64,000 nt of DNA, from the NCBI RefSeq assembly GCF_000378085.1, contig NZ_KB899210.1:310001-374000 (forward strand), read 5' to 3'. Position numbers and translations under genes: made by a program. Every line of letters begins with the position of its first letter. Positions within the stretch are counted from its first letter, which is position 1. This document shows, piece by piece, positions 56,278 through 64,000 of the stretch. Origin of the DNA: Hoylesella loescheii DSM 19665 = JCM 12249 = ATCC 15930. GTDB lineage: Bacteria; Bacteroidota; Bacteroidia; Bacteroidales; Bacteroidaceae. A model generated the notes under the pieces. The model had not been told where the DNA came from. It was given only the letters and a program-made list of their open reading frames with translations, and searched no databases.

Positions 56278-57837
56278 TTAATCTTTTATTATTGGTAATT
56301 TTATCGTAAACTTTGTTCCCTTGCCGTATTCGCTCTCTACAGAGATCTCGCCTTTGTGTACGTCGATCATCTTTTTGACGTAGGCGAGACCCAATCCGAA
56401 ACCTTTCACGTTGTGAAGGTTGCCTGTATGAACACGGTAGAACTTTTCAAACACTTTTTTGAGGTTTTCTTTTTTTATGCCGATACCTGTATCTCGTACA
56501 GAGAGATATAGGAATTCGTCGTCGTTCCATGTGCGGAGATAAATGTCTAAGGGGCCATCGGGCTTCTTATATTTCACCGCATTGTCCATCAAGTTGAAGA
56601 TGGCGTTTTGGAAATGCATTTCATCTACATAGATGGTAGAGTCGATTGCCTCTATCTCCGTATATATCTTGCCGCCCGTATGTTCGACTCTCAACGTGAA
56701 CGTGTTGGCAATGTTCTCTACCATTTCGTTAAGGTCAAGCTGTTTCATGTTGAAAATAGCTTTCTTCTTATCGAAGAGCGACATCTGTAAAACCTTCTCA
56801 ACAAGGAAGCGTAGACGTTTCGATTCGTCATTAATAACGCCTCCAAGATGTTTCATCATGCTCTCACTCTTCGTTACGCTCTTGTCGTTAAGCATTTGTG
56901 CGGCAAGCGAAATGCTACTGATTGGCGTTTTTAGCTCGTGCGTCATGTTGTTAATGAAGTCGTTACGCATCTCTGTGTAGCGCTTCTGACGGAAGATAAC
57001 CACGATGGTGAAGATGAAAGTAATCAGCAGAACCAAAGTGAATATAACTGATGGGATAACGAAACGTACGCTCGAATAAATGTAGCTATTCATATCGGGG
57101 AAGTGTATCTTCACCAAACCCATCTTTGATGCGGGGTCGTTTCTGAACAACACTTGTGAGTAAGAGTATTCTTCGCCCTCGTCCGAATAGTCGGAGCAAC
57201 GATAAATCTCCCTGCCGTCGGGTGTGGAAACCGTGAAATGGTATTGTAGGTTTATGCCGTTGCTCATCAGCTCATTCTTCAAGTCTTGGTCTAGCGACTT
57301 AAAGTTGATGCGCTCTTTCAGTGGACGCTCAGAGGCCGAATAAAGAATGGTGTACACCACTTCATCTAACAGCGCACGTTGGTAAACGTATCTGTTCTTT
57401 ACCACTTCTTGCATGGCCTTCGATGCTTCTGAAAGCGAATTCTTATCGCTCCTCAAAATCATGGCCTTGGGCATCTGCGAGGGCTTGGTGGTTATGGTTT
57501 TCAGTTCGAAAGACGTGTACATCATGCCGCCTTTATCGCCTATCGACAGTTGGTGCGATCGCTGGTAGGCACCATCCGGCTGACCGTTTTGCCCGCCAAT
57601 AGAGTCGTTTGGGGCATTTTTATGCTCGGTTTCATTGATGTCTTTTTCAAGATAGCGAAGCGTCTCGTTGAGCTCCATGTTTCTAGAAGCCTGGTATAAA
57701 GCACGATTTACGGACTCGTCAAACTGCTCCTTCTTCATGTCCGCCATCTCCTGAATATACTTCAGTTGCACGAACAGAAGGGCAAGGAAGGATGTCCCCA
57801 TAATGATGGCTATTGTCCAAATCGTTCTTTTCTTCAT
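56278..57837 (-). CDS. rprX: Sensor histidine kinase RprX
   Basis: 519 residues. TM1 at about 7-24 and TM2 at about 260-285 enclose a large extracytoplasmic domain. The H-box is NMTHELKTPISS (His near 305), followed by HATPase motifs FNLMDNAVKYKK, VRDTGIGIKKE and GFGLGLAYVKKM. It phosphorylates the neighbouring RprY. A TAATTTTG element (57850-57843, minus strand) ends 5 nt before the ATG, so the transcript may be leaderless. No -33 element is clear. Confidence 0.92.
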   Translation of the reverse strand: MKKRTIWTIAIIMGTSFLALLFVQLKYIQEMADMKKEQFDESVNRALYQASRNMELNETLRYLEKDINETEHKNAPNDSIGGQNGQPDGAYQRSHQLSIGDKGGMMYTSFELKTITTKPSQMPKAMILRSDKNSLSEASKAMQEVVKNRYVYQRALLDEVVYTILYSASERPLKERINFKSLDQDLKNELMSNGINLQYHFTVSTPDGREIYRCSDYSDEGEEYSYSQVLFRNDPASKMGLVKIHFPDMNSYIYSSVRFVIPSVIFTLVLLITFIFTIVVIFRQKRYTEMRNDFINNMTHELKTPISSISLAAQMLNDKSVTKSESMMKHLGGVINDESKRLRFLVEKVLQMSLFDKKKAIFNMKQLDLNEMVENIANTFTLRVEHTGGKIYTEIEAIDSTIYVDEMHFQNAIFNLMDNAVKYKKPDGPLDIYLRTWNDDEFLYLSVRDTGIGIKKENLKKVFEKFYRVHTGNLHNVKGFGLGLAYVKKMIDVHKGEISVESEYGKGTKFTIKLPIIKD

Positions 57838-57994
57838 GCTTGCAAAATTAACAGGATATAGATCACAACTCTATGGTTGTGTTAAAAACATTTCTTGTTT
57901 TTGAATATGTTAACAGAAAGGCGGGTACATAAGTGAATATAAGCAACTAACTCTTGTTTTCTCTATGGTAATGAGGCGTTTTTCGAATGGTATT

Positions 57995-58031
57995 AATCCC
58001 TGACAGCCATAAAGTATGACTGCCAGGGATT
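57995..58031 (-). terminator. Hairpin after fusA2
   Basis: AATCCCTGACAG pairs with CTGCCAGGGATT with one mismatch, 26 nt after the fusA2 stop. A strong T-run is lacking. Confidence 0.55.
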
Positions 58032-58056
58032 TGTGTTTTATGAGTTTAATGCAGAA

Positions 58057-60219
58057 CTATTCTTCTTCATCAACCAGTTCTGCCTCGTGTTCCTTGATAA
58101 GCTCTTGCTGTATTTCGTTCGGCACAAGTTCGTAACTGGCGAACTTGGTGATGAACGAGGCACGTCCACCCGTGAGCGAACTCAATGAGATAGAATAGTT
58201 AGACAGCTCTTTCAAAGGAATTTTGGCCATCAGTTTTTGATAACCCGCTTCGCTATCCATACCCATTATGAGGGCGCGACGACCTTGCAAGTCACTCATT
58301 ACGTCGCCCATGAAGTCGTCGGGAACGTAGACTTCAAGGTCGTAAATGGGTTCTAGAATTTTCGGACCTGCAGCTTTGAAGGCGTCAGAGAATGCACGAC
58401 GAGCGGCCAACATGAACGAAAGTTCATTAGAATCCACAGGGTGCATCTTGCCATCGTACACTATTACACGTACATCTCGTGCATAACTGCCTGTTAACGG
58501 ACCATGTTCCATACAGTCCATGATGCCTTTCAAAATGGCTGGCATAAAGCGTGCGTCGATGGCTCCACCAACAACCGAGTTGATAAATACTAGCTTACCA
58601 CCCCACTCTAACGGCAATTCTTCCTTGCCCTTGATGTTCATCTTCACATCTTGACCATTTAATTTATAGGTAGTTGGGTCGGGCATGCCCTCTGCATACG
58701 GTTCGATGATGAGGTGAACTTCACCAAATTGTCCTGCACCACCACTTTGTTTCTTATGGCGGTATTCAGCGCTTGCCGACTTGGTGATGGTTTCGCGATA
58801 AGGAATCTTTGGCTCTCCAAACTTCACTTGTAGCTTTTCGTTGTTCTCCAACCGCCATTTGAGTGTTCTAAGATGAAATTCGCCTTGCCCATGAACGATG
58901 GTTTGCCTTAGTTCCTTGCTTTGTTCAACAACCCACGTTGGGTCTTCCTGATGCATTCTCAGAAGCGCAGCCATCAATTTCTCAGTATCTTGGGTATTAA
59001 CGGCCTTTATTGAGCGCGAATATTTTGAGTTGGGGTATTTGATAAAGTCGAATTTGTTGTCGCAGTCCTTAGTGTTGAGGGTATTACCAGTCTTTACATC
59101 TTTGAGCTTAACGGTACATCCAATGTCGCCCGCATTGAGTTTGTCGACGGCTATGCGGTTTGCACCAGCGCAAGCGTATAGCTGACCGATACGTTCTTTC
59201 GATCCTCGGTCGGCGTTGGTCATGTCATCGCCCACCTTTACACATCCGCTCATCACCTTAAAGTAGGACACTTCACCGATATGTGGTTCCAATCCTGTCT
59301 TAAAGAAATAAATTGAAGTGGGACCCTCTGATGCTGGATTAATCTCTTCGCCACGCGTATTATGCAGCTTAGGCATTTCGTTTACGAACGGAACTACGTT
59401 ACCTAAAAACTCCATAAGTCTGCGTACACCCATGTCTTTTCCTGCGCACACGCAGAATACGGGGAAAATGCTGCGTGTAACGAGACCTTTACGGATGCCT
59501 TCGCGTAGTTCGTCTTCGGTAAGTGTTTCGCTTTCGAAGAACTTTTCCATTAGTCCTTCGTCGTTTTCTGCAGCTGCTTCAACCAGAATTTTATTCAAAG
59601 CCATAGCCTTTTCCTTCTCTTCGGCTGGAATATTTTCAATCTTAGGCGAACCACCATCAGCGCTCCAAGAATACTTTTTCATGGTAAGTACGTCAATGAT
59701 GGCATTAAATCCTGGTCCTGTTTGTGTTGGATACTGAATTTGTACGCACTTCTCGCCATAGATGTCTTTCATCGTTGAGATGATGTTATCGAAGTCGCAT
59801 TTGTCCGAATCCAGTTGGTTTACGAGGAAGATAACGGGCTTTTTAAGTTTGTCCGTGTACCTAAAGTTGTTTTGTGTACCAACTTCGGGACCGTATTGCC
59901 CATTAATTAGGATCACAGCAACGTCTGTAACGTTCAGTGCAGTTATTGCTCCGCTCACGAAATCGTCTGCTCCGGGGCAGTCGATGATGTTTAGCTTCTT
60001 GTTGTTCCACTCAACATGGAATACCGTCGGGAAAACCGAGTAGCCATATTCCTGTTCTACTGGGAAGTAATCGCTCACCGTGTTCTTTGCTTCCACCGAG
60101 CCACGGCGTTTGATCACACCACTACCAAAAAGCATTGCCTCGGCAAGAGTGGTCTTGCCGGAACCCGCACTGCCCACCAGGGCAATGTTCTTAATTTCGT
60201 TCGTCTGATAAACCCTCAT
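58057..60219 (-). CDS. fusA2: EF-G paralog of the EF-G2 type, lacking the catalytic GTPase histidine
   Basis: 720 residues with EF-G domains G, II, III, IV and V. The P-loop is GSAGSGKTT (16-24) rather than AHxDxGKTT. The G3 motif reads DCPGADDF (80-87), so the catalytic His is Ala84. G4 is VNQLDSDK. Domain IV has a GGAGQFGEVHL-like stretch and GSYARDVRVIVYDGKMHPVDS; the C-terminus has YDLEVYVPDDFMGDVMSDLQGRRA. The protein strongly resembles the Bacteroides EF-G2 reported to support translocation without GTP hydrolysis during starvation and gut colonisation, under control of the Cur regulator. No housekeeping promoter is obvious upstream. Confidence 0.9.
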   Translation of the reverse strand: MRVYQTNEIKNIALVGSAGSGKTTLAEAMLFGSGVIKRRGSVEAKNTVSDYFPVEQEYGYSVFPTVFHVEWNNKKLNIIDCPGADDFVSGAITALNVTDVAVILINGQYGPEVGTQNNFRYTDKLKKPVIFLVNQLDSDKCDFDNIISTMKDIYGEKCVQIQYPTQTGPGFNAIIDVLTMKKYSWSADGGSPKIENIPAEEKEKAMALNKILVEAAAENDEGLMEKFFESETLTEDELREGIRKGLVTRSIFPVFCVCAGKDMGVRRLMEFLGNVVPFVNEMPKLHNTRGEEINPASEGPTSIYFFKTGLEPHIGEVSYFKVMSGCVKVGDDMTNADRGSKERIGQLYACAGANRIAVDKLNAGDIGCTVKLKDVKTGNTLNTKDCDNKFDFIKYPNSKYSRSIKAVNTQDTEKLMAALLRMHQEDPTWVVEQSKELRQTIVHGQGEFHLRTLKWRLENNEKLQVKFGEPKIPYRETITKSASAEYRHKKQSGGAGQFGEVHLIIEPYAEGMPDPTTYKLNGQDVKMNIKGKEELPLEWGGKLVFINSVVGGAIDARFMPAILKGIMDCMEHGPLTGSYARDVRVIVYDGKMHPVDSNELSFMLAARRAFSDAFKAAGPKILEPIYDLEVYVPDDFMGDVMSDLQGRRALIMGMDSEAGYQKLMAKIPLKELSNYSISLSSLTGGRASFITKFASYELVPNEIQQELIKEHEAELVDEEE

Positions 60220-60383
60220 ATCAAAAGATTTAAAGTGTTAGTAATCTCACGTTTCATGGAGAAAAGCATCGTTGCCTTTTCCGCCGTCTAAGATAGATAT
60301 TTTATGCCACTCCACCAAAACATAGCCCTGTTAGTGTATAGAATTTAAAACATTTTAGTACTTTTGCTCTCAAAAAGAAAAAT

Positions 60384-61538
60384 ATGGCTGGCATTTACAT
60401 ACATGTTCCTTTCTGTGCAAGCAGATGCATCTATTGCGGTTTTTACACCACAACCACCCTCTCGAGCCAAGACCGCCTTGTGCGTGCGCTATGTGCCGAG
60501 CTGGATATGAGGCGTGATTACCTGCTTGATAAGGTTGCTCCGACATCGTCAATCACGATAGATACCATCTATCTTGGTGGTGGTACGCCATCGCAACTTA
60601 GTCAAGAAAATCTACTCCGATTATTTGATGCTATATATAATAAGGTGGAACAGGTGCCAACCTTTCACATTTCGCCTACTGCTGAAGTAACGATGGAGTG
60701 TAATCCCGATGATCTTACCCCCCAATTTGCCCAAACCGTTGCCCGTCTGCCCGTTAATCGTGTTAGTATGGGTGTGCAAACTTTCTCCGACGAGCGGTTA
60801 AACTTCTTGCGCAGAAGGCACAAGGCTGCCGACATTCAGCCTGCCATACAAAGGCTTAGACAAGTAGGTATCAGCAATATCAGCATTGATCTTATCTTCG
60901 GATTTCCAAAACAAACGGTCAATGAGTGGGCTACCGACTTGCAAAAGGCCATCGAGTTAGATGTGGAGCATATTTCTGCATATAGCTTGATGTACGAAGA
61001 AGGTACCCCTCTGTTCCGTCTTTTGGAGCAACAACGTGTGTCGGAGATAGCCGACAGCCAAAGCCTAGACATGTTTAACTTACTTGTCGACACCCTCACG
61101 ACCAACCATTACGAGCATTATGAAATAAGTAACTTTGCCCGCGAGGGGTTCAGGTCGCGTCACAATGCCAGTTATTGGCAGGGCATACCCTACCTAGGAC
61201 TTGGCCCATCGGCCCATTCTTACGATGGCAATTCGCGTCAGTGGAACGTCCCAAATCTTCGTAAATATATGGATGCCATAGAAAACGGTATGGTGCCAAT
61301 GGAAAAAGAGACGCTCGATGAAGACACAAAGTACAACGACTGGATAACAACAGCACTCAGAACAAAGGAAGGGCTGGATCTTAACCTGCTGAGCGAAGCA
61401 CATCGTGAATATCTTTTGCGAGCAGCCGAGCCCCATCTAAAGGAGGGGAATCTCGTACTAACTAACAACAACATCGCACTTTCGAGGGCGGGTATCTTCA
61501 TTAGCGACAGCGTAATGAGCGACCTTGTGAAGGTATAA
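60384..61538 (+). CDS. hemW: Radical-SAM heme chaperone HemW (HemN-like)
   Basis: 384 residues. MAGIYIHVPFCASRCIYCGFYTT carries the CxxxCxxC cluster motif; TIYLGGGTPSQLS and the SMGVQTFSDERLNFLRRRH region are family signatures. The extra N-terminal cysteine of coproporphyrinogen dehydrogenase HemN is absent, which favours HemW, a heme-trafficking protein. A TACTTTTG element (60360-60367) is 16 nt before the ATG. It is divergent from fusA2. Confidence 0.93.
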   Translation: MAGIYIHVPFCASRCIYCGFYTTTTLSSQDRLVRALCAELDMRRDYLLDKVAPTSSITIDTIYLGGGTPSQLSQENLLRLFDAIYNKVEQVPTFHISPTAEVTMECNPDDLTPQFAQTVARLPVNRVSMGVQTFSDERLNFLRRRHKAADIQPAIQRLRQVGISNISIDLIFGFPKQTVNEWATDLQKAIELDVEHISAYSLMYEEGTPLFRLLEQQRVSEIADSQSLDMFNLLVDTLTTNHYEHYEISNFAREGFRSRHNASYWQGIPYLGLGPSAHSYDGNSRQWNVPNLRKYMDAIENGMVPMEKETLDEDTKYNDWITTALRTKEGLDLNLLSEAHREYLLRAAEPHLKEGNLVLTNNNIALSRAGIFISDSVMSDLVKV

Positions 61539-61654
61539 ACACAGCTTAACTTAAGGTTAAGACCTTACATTCTAAGTCTTTATCACACATAAGTTGACGT
61601 CCTTAATTGTGGTAAAAGTTCCCAAACATTTATCTCATGACACCGCACAAATAG

Positions 61655-61692
61655 AAATCCCCAATCGGCCCAGCAGACCAATTGGGGATTTT
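61655..61692. terminator. Bidirectional terminator between hemW and the phosphohexomutase gene
   Basis: AAATCCCCAAT with GG pairs with CC and ATTGGGGATTT (61678-61691), with T residues on both sides. It resembles the terminators at 42.8 and 53.9 kb (shared core ATCCCC-ATTG). Confidence 0.8.
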
Positions 61693-61791
61693 CCATGCGT
61701 TATTCGAAGTCAAGGTTTGTTGTTCTGCAGCCTCGCATTGTCACGATAACCCATCAAGAGGGATATACCGTGAGGCATGCAAGTCGTAGCA

Positions 61792-63537
61792 TTACAATCC
61801 CAGCGACTTCTTAATCTCTTCTATTTTCTCGTCTGCTTCTCTATTGCAGCGTTCGTAGCAACCCGTGCATTTCATTTCGCCCTTTACTTCAAGGTAGAAT
61901 TTAATCTTGGGTTCCGTACCCGAAGGACGTACAGAAACCTTCGTTCCGTCTTCGCAGAACCATTGCAGCACGTTGCTTGTTTCAGGCATGTCGAGCTTTG
62001 TTACCACCCCATTACTATCGGTTTGTTGCAAAGTCTGGAAGTCTTTGCTAATAGCCACCTTTGAGCCAGCAATCTCCTTGGGTGGATTATTGCGATAGTT
62101 CTCCATCATGGCTTTAATTTCGTCTGCCCCACTCTTGCCAGGCTTCACCACATTAATGGTAAATTCCTTAGAGAAACCATACTCCAAGTAGATGTCCATC
62201 AACAGTTCGTAAAGCGTCTTGCCTTGGTCTTTGGCATAAGCGCATATCTCTGCCAAGAGTGAGCATGCTGAAACAGCGTCCTTGTCACGAACAAAGTCTT
62301 GTGCCATGAAGCCATAACTTTCTTCGCCACCACCGATATACTTCTGCTTTCCTTCCGACTTGCGTATCTCGTTTGCAATCCATTTGAAGCCTGTATAGCA
62401 GTCGCGCATCTCGATATTGTTCTTATCGGCAATCTTCTTGATCACCTCAGTAGTAACGATGGTCTTCACAATAAAATCGTTGGGCTTCATCTTACCCGTC
62501 TTAATGCGGTTGGTGATGATGTAGTAGAGGAACAACAAGCAAGTTTGGTTGCCGTTGATGAGCACCCATTCACCCTTATCGTTCTTGCAAGCCATACCCA
62601 CACGGTCGGCATCAGGGTCTGAAGCCATTACTATATCGGCGTCAATCTCCTTGGCATCGCGCAAAGCAAGGGTCAGTGCCTCACCATTTTCGGGGTTCGG
62701 ACTAACAACTGTGGGGAAGTCTCCACTTCTTACCATCTGTTCTTTTACACAATGAACATTGTCGAAGCCCCATAGCTTAAGCGACTGAGGAATAAGCATC
62801 ATGCCTGTTCCGTGTAGTGGTGTATAAACGATTTTGAGGTCTTTTTGGCGTTCGATAACGGCAGGGTCGATGCTAATAGTCTTCACCATATCGAGATAAA
62901 GCTTGTCAACCTCTTCGCCGATGATTTCTATCAACTCAGGATTACCCTTGAATTTCACGTCGGCCACTTTCACTTGGTTTACCTCGTCAATAATACCCTT
63001 GTCGTGCGGAGCCAAAACTTGCGCGCCATCTTCCCAATAAGCCTTGTAGCCATTGTACTCGCGGGGGTTGTGGCTAGCCGTAATATTCACGCCGCTTTGG
63101 CATCCAAAGTGCCTGATAGCAAACGAACACTCGGGTGTTGGGCGCATATCGTCGAACAGGTACACCTTAATCCCGTTGGCCGAGAATATGTTTGCTACCG
63201 TTTCAGCAAACAATCGGCTATTGTTTCGGCAGTCGTGGCAAACGGCCACCTTAATAAGTGGCAGGTTGGCGAAATTCTTTTTCAGGTAGTTAGCCAATCC
63301 TTGCGTTGCCATACCCACAGTGTAGATATTCATTCGGTTGCTACCAGCGCCCATGATACCACGCAAGCCACCCGTTCCAAACTCCAAGTCTTTGTAGAAA
63401 GCATCGATAAGACCCGTCTTATCGGCATTTTCCATCAGTTCTTTCACTTCTTTCCGTGTTTGTTCGTCAAACTCGGGAGCAAGCCATTGTTCGGCTTTTG
63501 CCTCGCATTGAGCTATCAGTTGAGCGTTATTCTCCAT
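61792..63537 (-). CDS. Phosphoglucomutase/phosphomannomutase (alpha-D-phosphohexomutase)
   Basis: 581 residues. GTGGLRGIMGAGSNRMN is followed by the phosphoserine loop GVNITASHNPREYNGYK, the metal loop DPDADRVGMA, the sugar-binding GGEESYGFM and the phosphate loop RPSGTEPKIKFY. Length and the GGEESYG form fit the PGM2/YbbT-like group that interconverts glucose-1- and -6-phosphate or the mannose or ribose forms. It could link to the glycogen genes in the window. Its own TATCTTTG -7 element is at 63614-63607 on the minus strand. Confidence 0.93.
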   Translation of the reverse strand: MENNAQLIAQCEAKAEQWLAPEFDEQTRKEVKELMENADKTGLIDAFYKDLEFGTGGLRGIMGAGSNRMNIYTVGMATQGLANYLKKNFANLPLIKVAVCHDCRNNSRLFAETVANIFSANGIKVYLFDDMRPTPECSFAIRHFGCQSGVNITASHNPREYNGYKAYWEDGAQVLAPHDKGIIDEVNQVKVADVKFKGNPELIEIIGEEVDKLYLDMVKTISIDPAVIERQKDLKIVYTPLHGTGMMLIPQSLKLWGFDNVHCVKEQMVRSGDFPTVVSPNPENGEALTLALRDAKEIDADIVMASDPDADRVGMACKNDKGEWVLINGNQTCLLFLYYIITNRIKTGKMKPNDFIVKTIVTTEVIKKIADKNNIEMRDCYTGFKWIANEIRKSEGKQKYIGGGEESYGFMAQDFVRDKDAVSACSLLAEICAYAKDQGKTLYELLMDIYLEYGFSKEFTINVVKPGKSGADEIKAMMENYRNNPPKEIAGSKVAISKDFQTLQQTDSNGVVTKLDMPETSNVLQWFCEDGTKVSVRPSGTEPKIKFYLEVKGEMKCTGCYERCNREADEKIEEIKKSLGL

Positions 63538-63687
63538 AATCTGTATATTAATATATTAAATTTATGTTCCAAACCAAGTAAGACAACGTTGTCGTTATCA
63601 GTATGGCAAAGATAATAAAAAAATGCTTTCGAGCGTGTATTTTTCTCCTCTAAAAAGAGGAAAAATGCAAACTAACGCCCCTATTTG

Positions 63688-63719
63688 TTTGGGTCATACG
63701 TATATTTTAACTACATTTG
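63688..63719 (+). promoter_or_regulatory. Promoter of the DUF4491 gene
   Basis: TTTG (63688-63691), a 20-nt spacer and TACATTTG (63712-63719), with a leader of about 45 nt. Confidence 0.75.
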
Positions 63720-63768
63720 CAAATATATTTAGCAAAACAATTATTTAAGACAACACCCACATAACATT

Positions 63769-64000
63769 ATGGATTTTTATTTCACAGGAATTATCATAGC
63801 CGTATCAACATTTCTTATTATCGGTATTTTCCATCCCATCGTCATAAAAGTAGAGTATTATTGGGGAACTCGCCTTTGGTGGATTTTCCTTGTATTGGGC
63901 ATCATCACCATCATGGTGGCCCTCTTGATTGCAAATGTCATTGTGTCTTCGATACTTGGCGTTATTGGTGCTTCTCTCCTTTGGTCTATCGGCGAACTGT
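63769..64000 (+). CDS. DUF4491 membrane protein, 3' end outside window
   Basis: The first 77 codons are visible, from MDFYFTGIIIAVSTFLIIGIF. Three hydrophobic segments (about 6-22, 38-58 and 62-75) and the motif HPIVIKVEYYWGTRLWW identify a DUF4491-family inner-membrane protein of about 100 residues. Function is unknown. It has a consensus promoter and is divergent from the phosphohexomutase gene. Confidence 0.8.
   Translation, partial: MDFYFTGIIIAVSTFLIIGIFHPIVIKVEYYWGTRLWWIFLVLGIITIMVALLIANVIVSSILGVIGASLLWSIGEL

Overview
The window looks like a chromosomal segment of a Prevotella-type Bacteroidales bacterium. The clues are the recurring Bacteroidetes promoter (TTTG, 19-20 nt, TAnnTTTG), the near absence of Shine-Dalgarno sequences, and the gene content: pyruvate:ferredoxin oxidoreductase plus pyruvate formate-lyase, serine palmitoyltransferase, the RprX/RprY two-component pair, a BtuB/BtuG-type B12 locus, an EF-G paralog of the EF-G2 type and a protein with a type IX secretion C-terminal domain. 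Genus is inferred from these families only. There is no phage, conjugative element, transposase or CRISPR array.

Layout. 1-4.8 kb: 3' part of a UvrA paralog, then a divergent threonine-degradation pair (tdh/kbl). 4.8-6 kb: gene-free, repeat-rich. 6-10.7 kb: glycogen operon on the minus strand (debranching enzyme, glycosyltransferase, GH57). 10.9-17.8 kb: Crp-family regulator, miaA plus a lipid kinase, gapA, mscL, mutS2. 18.4-23.8 kb: cobalamin-riboswitch operon (btuB, btuG-like, DUF4465 protein with a T9SS tail). 24-26.2 kb: groES-groEL, then a predicted short RNA gene. 26.5-32.4 kb: small membrane protein, an amino-sugar kinase fused to a RapZ C-terminal domain, MurU-like uridylyltransferase, guaA, small protein, serB, tRNA-Pro. 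32.5-35 kb: serine palmitoyltransferase and a divergent lipid kinase. 35.4-42 kb: PFOR, AAA ATPase, DASS transporter. 42.9-49.2 kb: Crp-family regulator, lepA, lipoprotein, pflA, pflB. 49.6-52.7 kb: an alpha-amylase fused to an AlaX-like tRNA-editing domain, then fabD behind a long leader. 53-55.2 kb: repeats and rpsF-rpsR-rplI. 55.3-61.5 kb: small membrane protein, rprY/rprX, EF-G2-like fusA2, hemW. 61.8-64 kb: phosphohexomutase and the start of a DUF4491 gene.

Themes. Central carbon is prominent: glycogen and starch handling, gapA, both pyruvate-cleaving enzymes, phosphohexomutase. Cell-envelope supply (fabD, sphingolipid synthesis, two lipid kinases, peptidoglycan recycling) is the second theme.

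The most unusual content is non-coding or architectural. (1) A dispersed family of four arrays, each of exactly four 22-bp units able to form short hairpins and always ending in a variant TGTAAC unit; two lie inside ~400-bp dispersed repeats that also carry a ~117-bp MITE-like inverted-repeat module. (2) A second, sequence-unrelated palindrome array with the same 22-bp period. (3) Kinase-RapZ and amylase-AlaX fusions. (4) A predicted leaderless peptide/sRNA unit after groEL. (5) An attenuator-like leader before fabD. (6) An EF-G paralog in which the catalytic GTPase histidine is replaced by alanine.
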